A stretch of 11,578 nucleotides of DNA from Omnitrophica WOR_2 bacterium RIFCSPHIGHO2_02_FULL_67_20 (GTDB lineage: Bacteria; Omnitrophota; Gorgyraeia; Aquiviventales; Aquiviventaceae): the NCBI GenBank assembly GCA_001805695.1, contig MHGT01000003.1:1-11578 (forward strand). The letters run 5' to 3'. A program made the translations under genes and the position numbers. Under the pieces are notes generated by a model, which saw only the letters and a list, made by a program, of their open reading frames with translations, searched no databases and was not told the origin of the DNA. Positions 1-6,153 of this stretch are shown in pieces. Positions within the stretch are counted from its first letter, which is position 1. Each line of letters opens with the position of its first letter.

Positions 1-1173
1 ATCCGGCACACCGGCCGTGCCATCCCGGCGCACGTTACCGGTGCGGTACTCCTGCTCGCCGCCGCCGCGTGGGCCGCGGCCCGCGCCTGGCGCCGGCGGC
101 ACCGCGCGAGCGCGGTATGGGGCGCGGCCGGCCGGCTCCTGCTCCTGCTCCTCGGCCAGCTCGCCCTTGGCGTATCCGTCTTCTTCCACCGCGGCTCGCT
201 GCCGCTGCGGACCGGCCACGTGCTCATCGGCTCACTCGTGCTGGCCCAGGCGGTCCTGCTGGCATGGGAAGCCGCCCGCGCGTTCCGGGCGGCGCCGGAG
301 CGCTGCGCGTGGCGGGAATGGCTGCGCATTGGTGCGGAGCTGACGAAAGCGCGCCTCACGCTGCTCGTCCTGTTGACGACCGCGGTCGGCTACTGGCTCG
401 CGATGCGCGCGCCGGAGGAGCTCGGCGGGCTGCTCCCGGTCTGCCTCGGGACGGCGCTCGTCGTGGGCGGCGCCAACGCGTTCAACCAGTGGCTGGAGCG
501 CGGGCCGGACGCGCGCATGCAGCGCACGAAGTCCCGCCCGATTCCGTCCGGGCAGCTCGCTCCTGAGGCGGCCTTCCGCATCGGTCTGCTGCTGTCGGTC
601 GCGGGAATCGTCATGCTTGCCGCCACGGTCAATGTGCTGAGCGCCGTCGTGGCGGCCGCGAGCTGGGCGAGCTACGTCCTCGTCTACACCCCGCTCAAGC
701 GCGTCACGCCGCTGTGCACGCTCGTCGGCGCAGTACCCGGCGCCCTGCCGCCGGTCATCGGCTGGGCCGGGGCGAGGAACAGCCTGGCGCCTGAGGCGTG
801 GGCGCTCTTCGCGATCCTGTTTCTCTGGCAGCTGCCCCATTTCCTAGCGATTGCGGTCCTGCATCGTGAGGACTACGCGCGGGCGGGCTTCCCGATGCTG
901 CCGCTCATCGAGCCGGACGGCCTGATGACCGCCCGCCAGACGCTGCTCTATGGGCTTGCCCTCGTCCCCATCAGCCTGGTGCCCTCGGTGGTCGGGCTCT
1001 CCGGCGCCGTCTCTTTCTATGGCGCGCTCCTCCTCAGCGGCGCCTTCCTGGCCGTGGTTGTGCGCGCGGCCTGGCTGCGCTCGCCGCAGAGCGCGCGCTC
1101 GCTTTTTCTGGCTTCTCTCCTCTATCTGCCGGCGCTGCTGTCCCTGCTCGCTCTGGACCGCGCCCCCCTGTAA
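1..1173 (+). CDS. ctaB: Heme A synthase (C-terminal half) fused to protoheme IX farnesyltransferase, 5' partial
   Basis: The frame is open from base 1 to the TAA at 1171-1173, giving 390 visible residues with no start in the window. Residues 1-95 look like the second half of COX15/CtaA, which oxidises heme O to heme A: hydrophobic helices with histidines in AHVTGA (H11) and GHVLIG (H73), placed like that family's heme ligands. From about residue 108 it is a UbiA-type prenyltransferase of the CtaB/CyoE family, which farnesylates heme B to heme O. Motifs are NQWLERGPDARMQRT (N162, E166, D170), YTPLKR, VGAVPGALPPVIGW and the second acidic motif WQLPHFLAIAVLHREDYARAG. The first motif reads NxxxExxxD rather than the usual NxxxDxxxD. 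Fusing the two enzymes would hand heme O directly to the oxidising domain. A start at GTG 220 would lie in the middle of a CtaA helix and is rejected. The stop overlaps the next ATG by one base, so it is in an operon with SCO. Confidence 0.88.
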   Translation: MRHTGRAIPAHVTGAVLLLAAAAWAAARAWRRRHRASAVWGAAGRLLLLLLGQLALGVSVFFHRGSLPLRTGHVLIGSLVLAQAVLLAWEAARAFRAAPERCAWREWLRIGAELTKARLTLLVLLTTAVGYWLAMRAPEELGGLLPVCLGTALVVGGANAFNQWLERGPDARMQRTKSRPIPSGQLAPEAAFRIGLLLSVAGIVMLAATVNVLSAVVAAASWASYVLVYTPLKRVTPLCTLVGAVPGALPPVIGWAGARNSLAPEAWALFAILFLWQLPHFLAIAVLHREDYARAGFPMLPLIEPDGLMTARQTLLYGLALVPISLVPSVVGLSGAVSFYGALLLSGAFLAVVVRAAWLRSPQSARSLFLASLLYLPALLSLLALDRAPL

Positions 1174-1763
1174 TGTCGCGCACCGGCCTGGCCCGCCTGA
1201 CCGCCTTCGCCGGCATCGCCCTGTTCGCCTGGGCCGCCGCCGCCCGGCGGGCACCGCCGGTCGACCTCGGCCCGGTGCCGGACTTTACCCTGACGGATGA
1301 GGCGGGACGGACGGTCACGCGCGCGTCGCTGGCGGGTTCGGTGTGGATCGCCGACTTCATCTTCACCCGCTGCGCGGGGCAGTGCCCGCTGATGTCCTCG
1401 CAGATGGCGTTGCTCCAACGGGCTTTTGCGCGCGTGCCGGGCGTCCAGCTCGTGTCATTCACCGTCGACCCGGAGCACGACGCGCCACCGGTGCTCGCCG
1501 CGTACGCGGCGCACTACAAGGCGCAGGCGGGCCGATGGCGGTTCCTCACCGGCAGCCGCGAGGCGGTATGGCGCCTGGCCCGCGAGGGGTTCCAGCTCGG
1601 CGTGGGCGAGGACGGGACGGCGGAGGAGCCGATCACCCACAGCGTCCGGCTCGTGCTGGTTGATCGGGCAGGGCGGATCCGCGGCTATTACGACGCGACG
1701 GACGCGGCGGCCGTGCAACGGCTGCGCGGAGACGTCCGCCGTCTCCTCGGACCGCACCCATGA
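1173..1763 (+). CDS. sco1: SCO1/SenC family copper chaperone for cytochrome c oxidase
   Basis: This 196-residue protein has an N-terminal signal anchor (about 5-24) and then a thioredoxin fold facing the periplasm. SCO proteins deliver copper to, and reduce, the CuA site of oxidase subunit II. The copper ligands are present: CAGQCP (C67 and C71, CxxxC) and THSVRLVLVD (H156). Other family signatures are PDFTLTDEAG (36-45), IADFIFTRC and VSFTVDPEHD (94-103). Length is normal. The ATG shares its A with the TAA of the CtaA-CtaB fusion, and the end overlaps the next gene by ATGA, so expression is translationally coupled on both sides. The context of heme A synthesis supports oxidase assembly rather than a stand-alone redox role. 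Confidence 0.93.
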   Translation: MSRTGLARLTAFAGIALFAWAAAARRAPPVDLGPVPDFTLTDEAGRTVTRASLAGSVWIADFIFTRCAGQCPLMSSQMALLQRAFARVPGVQLVSFTVDPEHDAPPVLAAYAAHYKAQAGRWRFLTGSREAVWRLAREGFQLGVGEDGTAEEPITHSVRLVLVDRAGRIRGYYDATDAAAVQRLRGDVRRLLGPHP

Positions 1764-2176
1764 GCGGTATCTGGCCGGCGTTCAACGCCTCGCTCAACGC
1801 GGCGAGCGCGCTCCTGCTCACGCTGGGATTCGTGAGCATCCGGCGCCGCCGTCCCCGTGAGCACGCGGCGCTGATGCTGACGGCCTGCGCGGTGTCGCTG
1901 GCGTTTCTCGTCTCGTATCTGGCGTACCACGCGCGGGTGGGGTCGGTGCGGTTCGCCGGCGCCGGCTGGATCCGTCCGGTCTATTTCGCGGTCCTGCTCA
2001 GCCACACCGTGCTGGCCGTCGCCGTCGTCCCGCTCGTGGCGCGCGCGCTCGTCCTGGCATTCCAGAAACGGCTCGACGCGCACCGCGCGCTGGCGCGCTG
2101 GACGCTTCCCCTGTGGCTCTATGTCAGCGTGACGGGGGTGGTCGTGTACTGGATGCTGTACCGTCTTCCACAATGA
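1760..2176 (+). CDS. DUF420 membrane protein (CtaM/YozB-like oxidase maturation factor)
   Basis: This 138-residue integral membrane protein has about four helices (near 10-25, 36-56, 73-95 and 114-134). The pattern fits DUF420: histidines H35, H57, H82 and H108, the segment FLVSYLAYHARVG, RPVYFAVLLSHTVLAVAVVPLV and the C-terminal WLYVSVTGVVVYWMLY. As I recall, Firmicute members (CtaM, B. subtilis YozB) are needed for maturation of heme A-containing terminal oxidases. The conserved histidines suggest binding of heme or metal, which is inference. It starts inside the SCO stop (ATGA at 1760-1763) and ends in another ATGA at 2173-2176, placing it firmly in the oxidase biogenesis operon. Confidence 0.88.
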   Translation: MSGIWPAFNASLNAASALLLTLGFVSIRRRRPREHAALMLTACAVSLAFLVSYLAYHARVGSVRFAGAGWIRPVYFAVLLSHTVLAVAVVPLVARALVLAFQKRLDAHRALARWTLPLWLYVSVTGVVVYWMLYRLPQ

Positions 2177-2487
2177 ACGGTATTTTTGATTTTGGATTTT
2201 GGATTTTAGATTGCCGCACTAATCCAAAATCAAAAATCCAAAATCTAAAATCGGCCGCAGCTAGTTTCTCATTCTTGTTGATGGTGCTATGCATGGTCTT
2301 CACCATGCCGGCGGTAGCCCTCGCGTGTCCCGGCTGCAAGGAAGCCTTGTTCGAGCCCGGGAAACTCTCAGAGAACCTCGCGACGGCGCGCAGCTATGCG
2401 CTGAGCATCATGCTGATGCTGGCGGTCCCGGTCGCGCTCCTCGGGACGATCACCACGCTCGTCGTCCGCGCCCGGCGTCGGCATTGA
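2173..2487 (+). CDS. Small CPGC-motif membrane protein; start carries an in-frame repeat
   Basis: From ATG 2173 (ATGA overlap with the DUF420 stop) the product is 104 residues. Residues 4-27 are encoded by the heptad hairpin at 2182-2251 and have the low-complexity FDFGFW/NPKSKIQN look such repeats give. The conserved-looking part begins near residue 31: a hydrophobic signal segment (SFSFLLMVLCMVFTMPAVALA), then CPGCKEALFEPGKLSENLA with C52 and C55, a membrane helix at about 76-98, and an RARRRH tail. I recognise the layout as a small protein found beside oxidase genes but know no function. The CxxC could bind metal or heme or act in thiol chemistry. An alternative start is ATG 2281, which drops the repeat, but it has no Shine-Dalgarno and breaks the overlap pattern of this operon. 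It is probably the last gene of the operon. Confidence 0.72.
   Translation: MNGIFDFGFWILDCRTNPKSKIQNLKSAAASFSFLLMVLCMVFTMPAVALACPGCKEALFEPGKLSENLATARSYALSIMLMLAVPVALLGTITTLVVRARRRH
2182..2251 (+). repeat. Heptad inverted repeat, word ATTTTGG
   Basis: The left arm is four contiguous 7-base units of ATTTTGG type at 2182-2209. The right arm is four units of CCAAAAT type at 2224-2251. The loop lies between them at about 2213-2220. Arms pair with roughly one mismatch in three of the four units. It is AT-rich against a GC-rich background and lies inside the reading frame of the CPGC protein, where it keeps frame and adds no stop. Confidence 0.9.
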
Positions 2488-2512
2488 CACCCCCGGGCTT
2501 TCACGTTAGACT
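2484..2512 (+). promoter_or_regulatory. Sigma70-like promoter for the TIGR04073 gene
   Basis: A perfect -35 TTGACA (2484-2489) is followed after 17 bases by TAGACT (2507-2512), a 4/6 match to TATAAT. It overlaps the stop of the CPGC gene and lies about 40 bases before the next ATG, which leaves room for a leader carrying the AGGAGG ribosome binding site. Confidence 0.7.
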
Positions 2513-2551
2513 GGCGTCGTCTTCTCACCCCCCGCTCACAGGAGGCACGCG

Positions 2552-3049
2552 ATGAGACGAATGGGAACGGCAGTGCTGGTGGCTGCGGCGATGCTCGTCG
2601 GCACGCAGCCGGCGTGGGCCGCGCGCACCAAGATCCACGAGGCGGCGGAATCGGAGCGCTACGGCCGGAAGTTCGGCGGCATGATCGGGCGCGGTGCCTT
2701 GAACCTGTTGACGAGCCCGGTGGATCTCCTCGCCAACGTCGTGAACGAGACGAAATCTGGCCCGCCCTTCGTGGGCACCATGACCGGGCTCGGCAAAGGG
2801 GTCGGCTGCGGGATTCTGCGGCTCGGCTCGGGCGCTGCGGACCTCGTCACCTTCTGGGTGCCGGGCTTCAACGGCTTCCCGGTGTCGGACCAGTACGGCA
2901 ACTGCCTGGCGCCGCGAGAGGCCGCCGCGGTCGAGGAGCTGCCGGCCGGGTACGCCCAGCCCGTTTCTGCCTGGGAAGTGCCGACGACCGAGCCGGGTGC
3001 CGCGCAGCCGCCGGCCGAACCGGCGCCGAAGCGGACCTGGAAAAAGTAA
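2552..3049 (+). CDS. Secreted TIGR04073-family protein (exosortase-system-associated family)
   Basis: This 165-residue protein has a clear signal peptide (MRRMGTAVLVAAAMLVGTQ..., cleavage after AWA near residue 23). The core GRGALNLLTSPVDLLANVVNE (about 46-66), the glycine-rich GTMTGLGKGVGCGILRLGSGAADLVTFWVPG and the DQYGNCLA region match the small exported family TIGR04073, annotated as exosortase-system-associated because of its genomic distribution. Its biochemical role is unknown. The last 45 residues are Pro/Ala/Glu-rich and probably disordered. No PEP-CTERM sorting signal is seen and no exosortase gene is in the window. The start is fixed by AGGAGG at 2540-2545, six bases before the ATG. 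With its own promoter and terminator it is a stand-alone transcription unit. The family call is from memory of the motif pattern. Confidence 0.8.
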   Translation: MRRMGTAVLVAAAMLVGTQPAWAARTKIHEAAESERYGRKFGGMIGRGALNLLTSPVDLLANVVNETKSGPPFVGTMTGLGKGVGCGILRLGSGAADLVTFWVPGFNGFPVSDQYGNCLAPREAAAVEELPAGYAQPVSAWEVPTTEPGAAQPPAEPAPKRTWKK

Positions 3050-3081
3050 GCCGGCCCGCAGTTTCAACTCAGCCGCCACAG

Positions 3082-3115
3082 GCTCCAGGCCGACACCGTC
3101 AGCCTGGAGCTTTTT
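3082..3115 (+). terminator. Rho-independent terminator after the TIGR04073 gene
   Basis: A perfect 9-bp stem, GCTCCAGGC (3082-3090) with GCCTGGAGC (3102-3110), has an 11-base loop and is followed directly by TTTTT (3111-3115). It lies 32 bases after the stop codon. Confidence 0.92.
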
Positions 3116-3136
3116 GGTGGTATCTCAAGTTGGCGT

Positions 3137-3206
3137 GATTCCGCAGATTTTGGGCAGATTTCGCAGATGGCGTATCTGCGAAATCATTCCATAATCTGCG
3201 AAATCT
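3137..3206 (+). repeat. Nested inverted repeat, word GATTTCGCAGAT
   Basis: The inner pair is perfect: GATTTCGCAGAT (3157-3168) and ATCTGCGAAATC (3174-3185), 12 bp with a 5-base loop. An outer, looser pair flanks it: GATTCCGCAGATTTT (3137-3151) and AATCTGCGAAATCT (3193-3206). The order is forward, forward, reverse, reverse. It fills the gap before greA. A possible CATAAT -10 (3190-3195) overlaps it but has no good -35. Confidence 0.85.
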
Positions 3207-3246
3207 CCACATTAAAGACAGCGCCAGCTTTTGGCTTGTGACGCCG

Positions 3247-3717
3247 ATGGCCGACACGTATCTTACGAAGGAAGGGCTCGCCAGGCTTCAGGCCGAGTAC
3301 ACATCGCTGCTCTCACAGAAGCGGGAGGTGACCGAGGAGGTCAGCAAGGCCGCCGCGATGGGCGATCTGCGCGAGAACGCCGAATACCACGCGGCGCGCG
3401 AGCGGCTCCAGCACGTGTCGCGGCGGCTCGCCGAGCTGGACGCGAAGCTGTGCCGTGTCCGGCTCATCGACGACCTCGAGGTGAAGGCGGGCGAGGCGCG
3501 CGTGGGCGTGACCGTGACGCTGGAGGACCAGCAGACGAAGGAGCGGTTTGTCTACGTCCTCGTCGGCCCGGAGGAGGCTGATCCGTCCAACGGCAAGCTC
3601 TCCCTCGCCTCGCCGCTCGGCAAAAGCCTCCTGGGGAAGAAACAAGGCGACACGTTCACGCTCGTCCTGCCGAACGTGAGCGTGCCGTACAAAGTTGTCA
3701 ACGTTGAACGTTCCTAA
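3247..3717 (+). CDS. greA: Transcription elongation factor GreA
   Basis: From ATG 3247 the protein is 156 residues, the usual GreA length. The N-terminal coiled coil (about 5-76) carries TKEGLARLQAEY and the tip motif AMGDLRENAEYHAARE, whose acidic residues D40 and E43 enter the RNA polymerase secondary channel and promote cleavage of backtracked RNA. The C-terminal FKBP-like domain has the signature LASPLGKSLLGKKQGDTF and ends VPYKVVNVER. GTG 3238 is an in-frame alternative adding MTP; ATG is preferred because family members start a few residues before the LTxEG motif. No clear Shine-Dalgarno is visible before either. The TAA overlaps the ATG of the next gene by one base, which couples greA to a pterin dehydratase. 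Confidence 0.95.
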   Translation: MADTYLTKEGLARLQAEYTSLLSQKREVTEEVSKAAAMGDLRENAEYHAARERLQHVSRRLAELDAKLCRVRLIDDLEVKAGEARVGVTVTLEDQQTKERFVYVLVGPEEADPSNGKLSLASPLGKSLLGKKQGDTFTLVLPNVSVPYKVVNVERS

Positions 3718-4058
3718 TGAACGAGCCGCTCTCCCAGCGCAAGTGCAAGCCCTGTGAGGGCGGTGTCACGCCATTTCCGCCGAGCGCGGCCCAGATGCTG
3801 CTGCGCGACGTGGCGGGCTGGGAGTTGGTGGAGGGCAAGGCGATCCGGAAGACCGTGAAGTGCAAGGACTTCCTCGACGCGGTCGGCCTCATCCAGCGCA
3901 TCGCACCCGTCGCCGAGGCGGAGGACCACCACCCGGATCTGCACCTGACCCGCTATCGGATGCTGACGATCGAGCTCTCAACGCACGCGATCGGCGGCCT
4001 GTCGGAGAACGACTTCATCCTCGCGGCCAAGATTGACGAACTGCTTCCACGTTCGTGA
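3717..4058 (+). CDS. phhB: Pterin-4a-carbinolamine dehydratase
   Basis: This 113-residue protein matches the PCD/DCoH family, which dehydrates 4a-hydroxytetrahydropterin formed by aromatic amino acid hydroxylases. The active-site region EAEDHHPDLHLTRY (H71, H72, P73) and the C-terminal THAIGGLSENDFILAAKID (H90, D99) are intact. The N-terminus adds CKPC (C10, C13), often seen in bacterial members beginning KCxPC. No hydroxylase is in the window. Members in bacteria lacking such hydroxylases have been linked to molybdopterin metabolism, so the partner here is open. It is translationally coupled to greA (TAATG at 3715-3719). The stop codon lies in the first unit of the AACGTG heptad repeat. Confidence 0.92.
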   Translation: MNEPLSQRKCKPCEGGVTPFPPSAAQMLLRDVAGWELVEGKAIRKTVKCKDFLDAVGLIQRIAPVAEAEDHHPDLHLTRYRMLTIELSTHAIGGLSENDFILAAKIDELLPRS

Positions 4059-4140
4059 AACGTGTTACGTGTAACGTGTAACGTGAAGGCGTCATCTAAC
4101 GTTCTGACGTGACACGTTCCACGTTCCACGTTACACGAAT
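4052..4140 (+). repeat. Heptad inverted repeat, word AACGTGT
   Basis: The left arm is five units with a 7-base period ending in CGTG/A (4052-4086). The right arm is four reverse-complement units of CACGTTC type (4113-4140). Unit by unit, the outermost left TTCGTG faces the outermost right CACGAA. Arms pair with scattered mismatches around a centre of about 26 bases that itself contains AACGTT and GACGTGA. The structure begins inside the stop codon of the dehydratase gene and ends 20 bases before the thioredoxin-fold gene. Confidence 0.88.
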
Positions 4141-4160
4141 GTAGTGACAGAGGTGCGTAG

Positions 4161-4742
4161 ATGGCCTTGACCCCCTCAACGATGCTGGAGCTCGGCACGA
4201 AGGCGCCGGAGTTCCGGCTGCCGGACGTCGTGTCGGGCAAGACGATCTCGCTCTCGACGTTCGCCGGGAAGCAGGTACTCCTCGTCATGTTCATCTGCCG
4301 GCACTGCCCGTACGTGGTGCACGTGCGCCAGGAGCTGGCGCGGCTGGGCAGAGATTACGCGAAGCAGAGCGTGGGGATCGTCGCGATCAGCGCGAACGAC
4401 GCGGCGGGCCATCCGGACGACGCGCCGGCGAAGCTCTCGGAGATGGCGAAGGAGCTGGGCTTCGCGTTCCCGTTCTGCCACGACGAGAGCCAGGCGGTCG
4501 CCAAGGCCTACACCGCCGCCTGCACGCCCGACTTCTTCCTCTTCGATGCCGGCCGCGCGCTGGCGTATCGCGGCCAGCTCGACGAGGCTCGTCCGGGCAA
4601 TGGGAAGCCGCTGAACGGAACAGACCTGCGGGCGGCGATTGACGCGGTGCTCGCCGGCAAGGCCGTGAGCCCGGACCAGAAGCCGAGCATCGGCTGCAAC
4701 ATCAAGTGGAAGAAGGGGAACGAGCCGGCGTACTACGGGTAA
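4161..4742 (+). CDS. Thioredoxin-fold/AhpC-TSA family protein (CxxC type)
   Basis: This 193-residue cytoplasmic-looking protein has no signal peptide. It belongs to the thioredoxin family related to AhpC/TSA: GTKAPEFRLPDVVSG (12-26), the redox site FICRHCPYVVHV (C46, C49), VGIVAISAND (71-80), the cis-proline loop CTPDFFLFD (C121, P123) and the C-terminal PSIGCNIKWKKGNEP (C179) typical of this subfamily. C106 is extra. The likely role is thiol-disulfide exchange or peroxide reduction; the substrate is unknown. The start is supported by AGAGGTG at 4149-4155. It is transcribed in the same direction as greA and the dehydratase but separated from them by the AACGTG repeat, and a hairpin with six T follows it. 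Confidence 0.88.
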   Translation: MALTPSTMLELGTKAPEFRLPDVVSGKTISLSTFAGKQVLLVMFICRHCPYVVHVRQELARLGRDYAKQSVGIVAISANDAAGHPDDAPAKLSEMAKELGFAFPFCHDESQAVAKAYTAACTPDFFLFDAGRALAYRGQLDEARPGNGKPLNGTDLRAAIDAVLAGKAVSPDQKPSIGCNIKWKKGNEPAYYG

Positions 4743-4752
4743 ATATATTGGT

Positions 4753-4867
4753 GATTACACAGATTCTCAGGGAAGCACTTCCCCGAAATGCAGATTACGC
4801 AGATAGAGCGCTTTTATCTGCGTAATCTGTTTTTTGGCTTGCGGTTGACCGGCGAATCTGCGTAATC
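4753..4867 (+). repeat. Nested inverted repeat, word GATTACGCAGAT
   Basis: The outer pair is GATTACACAGATT (4753-4765) with AATCTGCGTAATC (4855-4867), 12 of 13 paired. The inner pair is a perfect 15-bp stem (4791-4805 with 4815-4829). A further small hairpin GGGAAG/CTTCCC lies at 4770-4783. The order is again forward, forward, reverse, reverse. The word differs by one base from the GATTTCGCAGAT word before greA, so these are two variants of one family. Confidence 0.87.
4791..4835 (+). terminator. Terminator-like hairpin after the thioredoxin-fold gene
   Basis: The inner stem of the repeat (15 bp, loop 4806-4814) is followed immediately by TTTTTT (4830-4835), as in rho-independent termination on the + strand. 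The stem is less GC-rich than usual, so strength is uncertain. It separates this unit from the convergent minus-strand operon. Confidence 0.6.
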
Positions 4868-4890
4868 CCCGCCTAGCTCTTAGCACCTCT

Positions 4891-6153
4891 CTAGAGCAGC
4901 ACCAGGGCCAGCAGGCTGCTGAGTGCTAGCACGGCCAGCCCAGACGCCGCCGCACTCCGGAACGACCCCCGCCCCACCGCCAGCACGATTCCCGCCTTGA
5001 AGACCGTGTTCGACAGCACCCCGATGGCGAGCGCCTTCGCCGCCGTCGAGGAGAGCGCCGCCCCACCCCCCAGCTTCACCATCGAATAGGTCAGCGCGTC
5101 CACGTCGGTCAGCCCCAGCACCGCCGCCGAGGTCAGCGTGCCGGAGGAGCCGAACCGAGTCCCCATCCATCCCATGATGGAGAGCACGACCTGGAACGCC
5201 AGCGCCATCTGGATGGCCGCACCCAGGCGCAGCGGGTTGCGGGGGATCGGCGCCTTGATCGTCTTGGGGTCGTTGCGACGCCACGCGAGGCCCGCCGCGA
5301 CCAGCCCGGCGGCGAAGGGCGGCAGCAGGTAGCGCGCCGCCGCGACGCCCACCGCGGGATTGAGCGCGGCGATGAGGATCAGGACCCGCAGCGGCAGGAC
5401 GGTGCAGGCGGCGATGACGCCGATGCCGAGGACCCGGCCGAGGTGGAGCGACTGGCGGCTCTCGCGGGAAAAGTTGAGCGTGACCGCCGTCGAGGACACG
5501 AGGCCCCCCAGCAGGCCGACCAGCCCGTAGCCCCGGTGCAGCCCCACGACGCGCAGCGCGAGGAAGCTCACGAAGCTTAAGCCCGAGAAGACCAGCACGA
5601 GCGCCCACAGCTCCTGCGGCCGCATGCCGGGCGGAGGACCGAACGGTCCCCGGGGCAAGAGCGGGAAGATGACGAGCGCTAAGACGGCGAAGCGGACCGC
5701 GGCCAGGAGCTCGTGGGAGCGGATGCGCTCGACGAAGGTATGGAACAGGCTCTTCTGCACGAGGACGAGTGTCGTGATGGCGAAGAGCGCGCTGGCGATG
5801 GTCAACCGCCCCATGCCGGCCAGCGCCCCGCCCGCGAGCACGATCAGCGCCGCCACCTCGGTGGTGCCGCCCACATCGCCGCCGCGCGAGGTGATCGCGT
5901 AGGCGACGACAATGAGCAGGGAGCCGGCGACGAAGAGCATCGCACCCGCCGCGCCTGGTCCTGAGCGCACGAGCTCAGCACCTAGCGCTCCGACCAGCCC
6001 GAGGAGCAGGAAGGTGCGGATGCCGGCGAAGTGGGGCGTGTGCCGCCCGCGCTTGACCGACCACTCCCGCTCGATGCCGACCGCGAGCCCCCCAAGTGCG
6101 GCCACGGCGAACCGGACGGCCACCTCGAGCGTGTCACTCGTCATCTGCGTCAT
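4891..6153 (-). CDS. MgtC/SapB-DUF4010 family membrane protein
   Basis: From ATG 6153 the product is 420 residues. The N-terminal third is MgtC/SapB-like: AALGGLAVGIEREW (18-31), AGIRTFLLLGLVGALG and GGTTEVAALIVLAGGALAG (95-113). From about 180 to 400 it matches DUF4010: GLSFVSFLALRVVG, YGLVGLLGGLVSSTAVTLNFSR and the C-terminal LGLTDVDALTYSMVKLGGG and ALSSTAAKALAIGVLSNTVFKAG. About a dozen membrane helices are expected. Transport substrate and role are unknown; MgtC domains are tied to magnesium limitation in Salmonella, which need not apply here. The start at 6153 shares a base with the TGA of the upstream arginine dihydrolase (TGATG at 6155-6151), indicating translational coupling. ATG 6186 also exists in frame but would overlap that gene by 34 bases. 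Confidence 0.86.
   Translation of the reverse strand: MTQMTSDTLEVAVRFAVAALGGLAVGIEREWSVKRGRHTPHFAGIRTFLLLGLVGALGAELVRSGPGAAGAMLFVAGSLLIVVAYAITSRGGDVGGTTEVAALIVLAGGALAGMGRLTIASALFAITTLVLVQKSLFHTFVERIRSHELLAAVRFAVLALVIFPLLPRGPFGPPPGMRPQELWALVLVFSGLSFVSFLALRVVGLHRGYGLVGLLGGLVSSTAVTLNFSRESRQSLHLGRVLGIGVIAACTVLPLRVLILIAALNPAVGVAAARYLLPPFAAGLVAAGLAWRRNDPKTIKAPIPRNPLRLGAAIQMALAFQVVLSIMGWMGTRFGSSGTLTSAAVLGLTDVDALTYSMVKLGGGAALSSTAAKALAIGVLSNTVFKAGIVLAVGRGSFRSAAASGLAVLALSSLLALVLL

Noticed and set aside
220..1173. A separate CtaB gene starting at GTG 220
   Set aside because: The codon is a valine within a CtaA-type helix (GHVLIG), the frame is open back to base 1, and there is no ribosome binding site.
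4052..4140. CRISPR-like array
   Set aside because: The 7-base units are contiguous with no spacers and turn into reverse-complement units, so this is a tandem-plus-inverted repeat.
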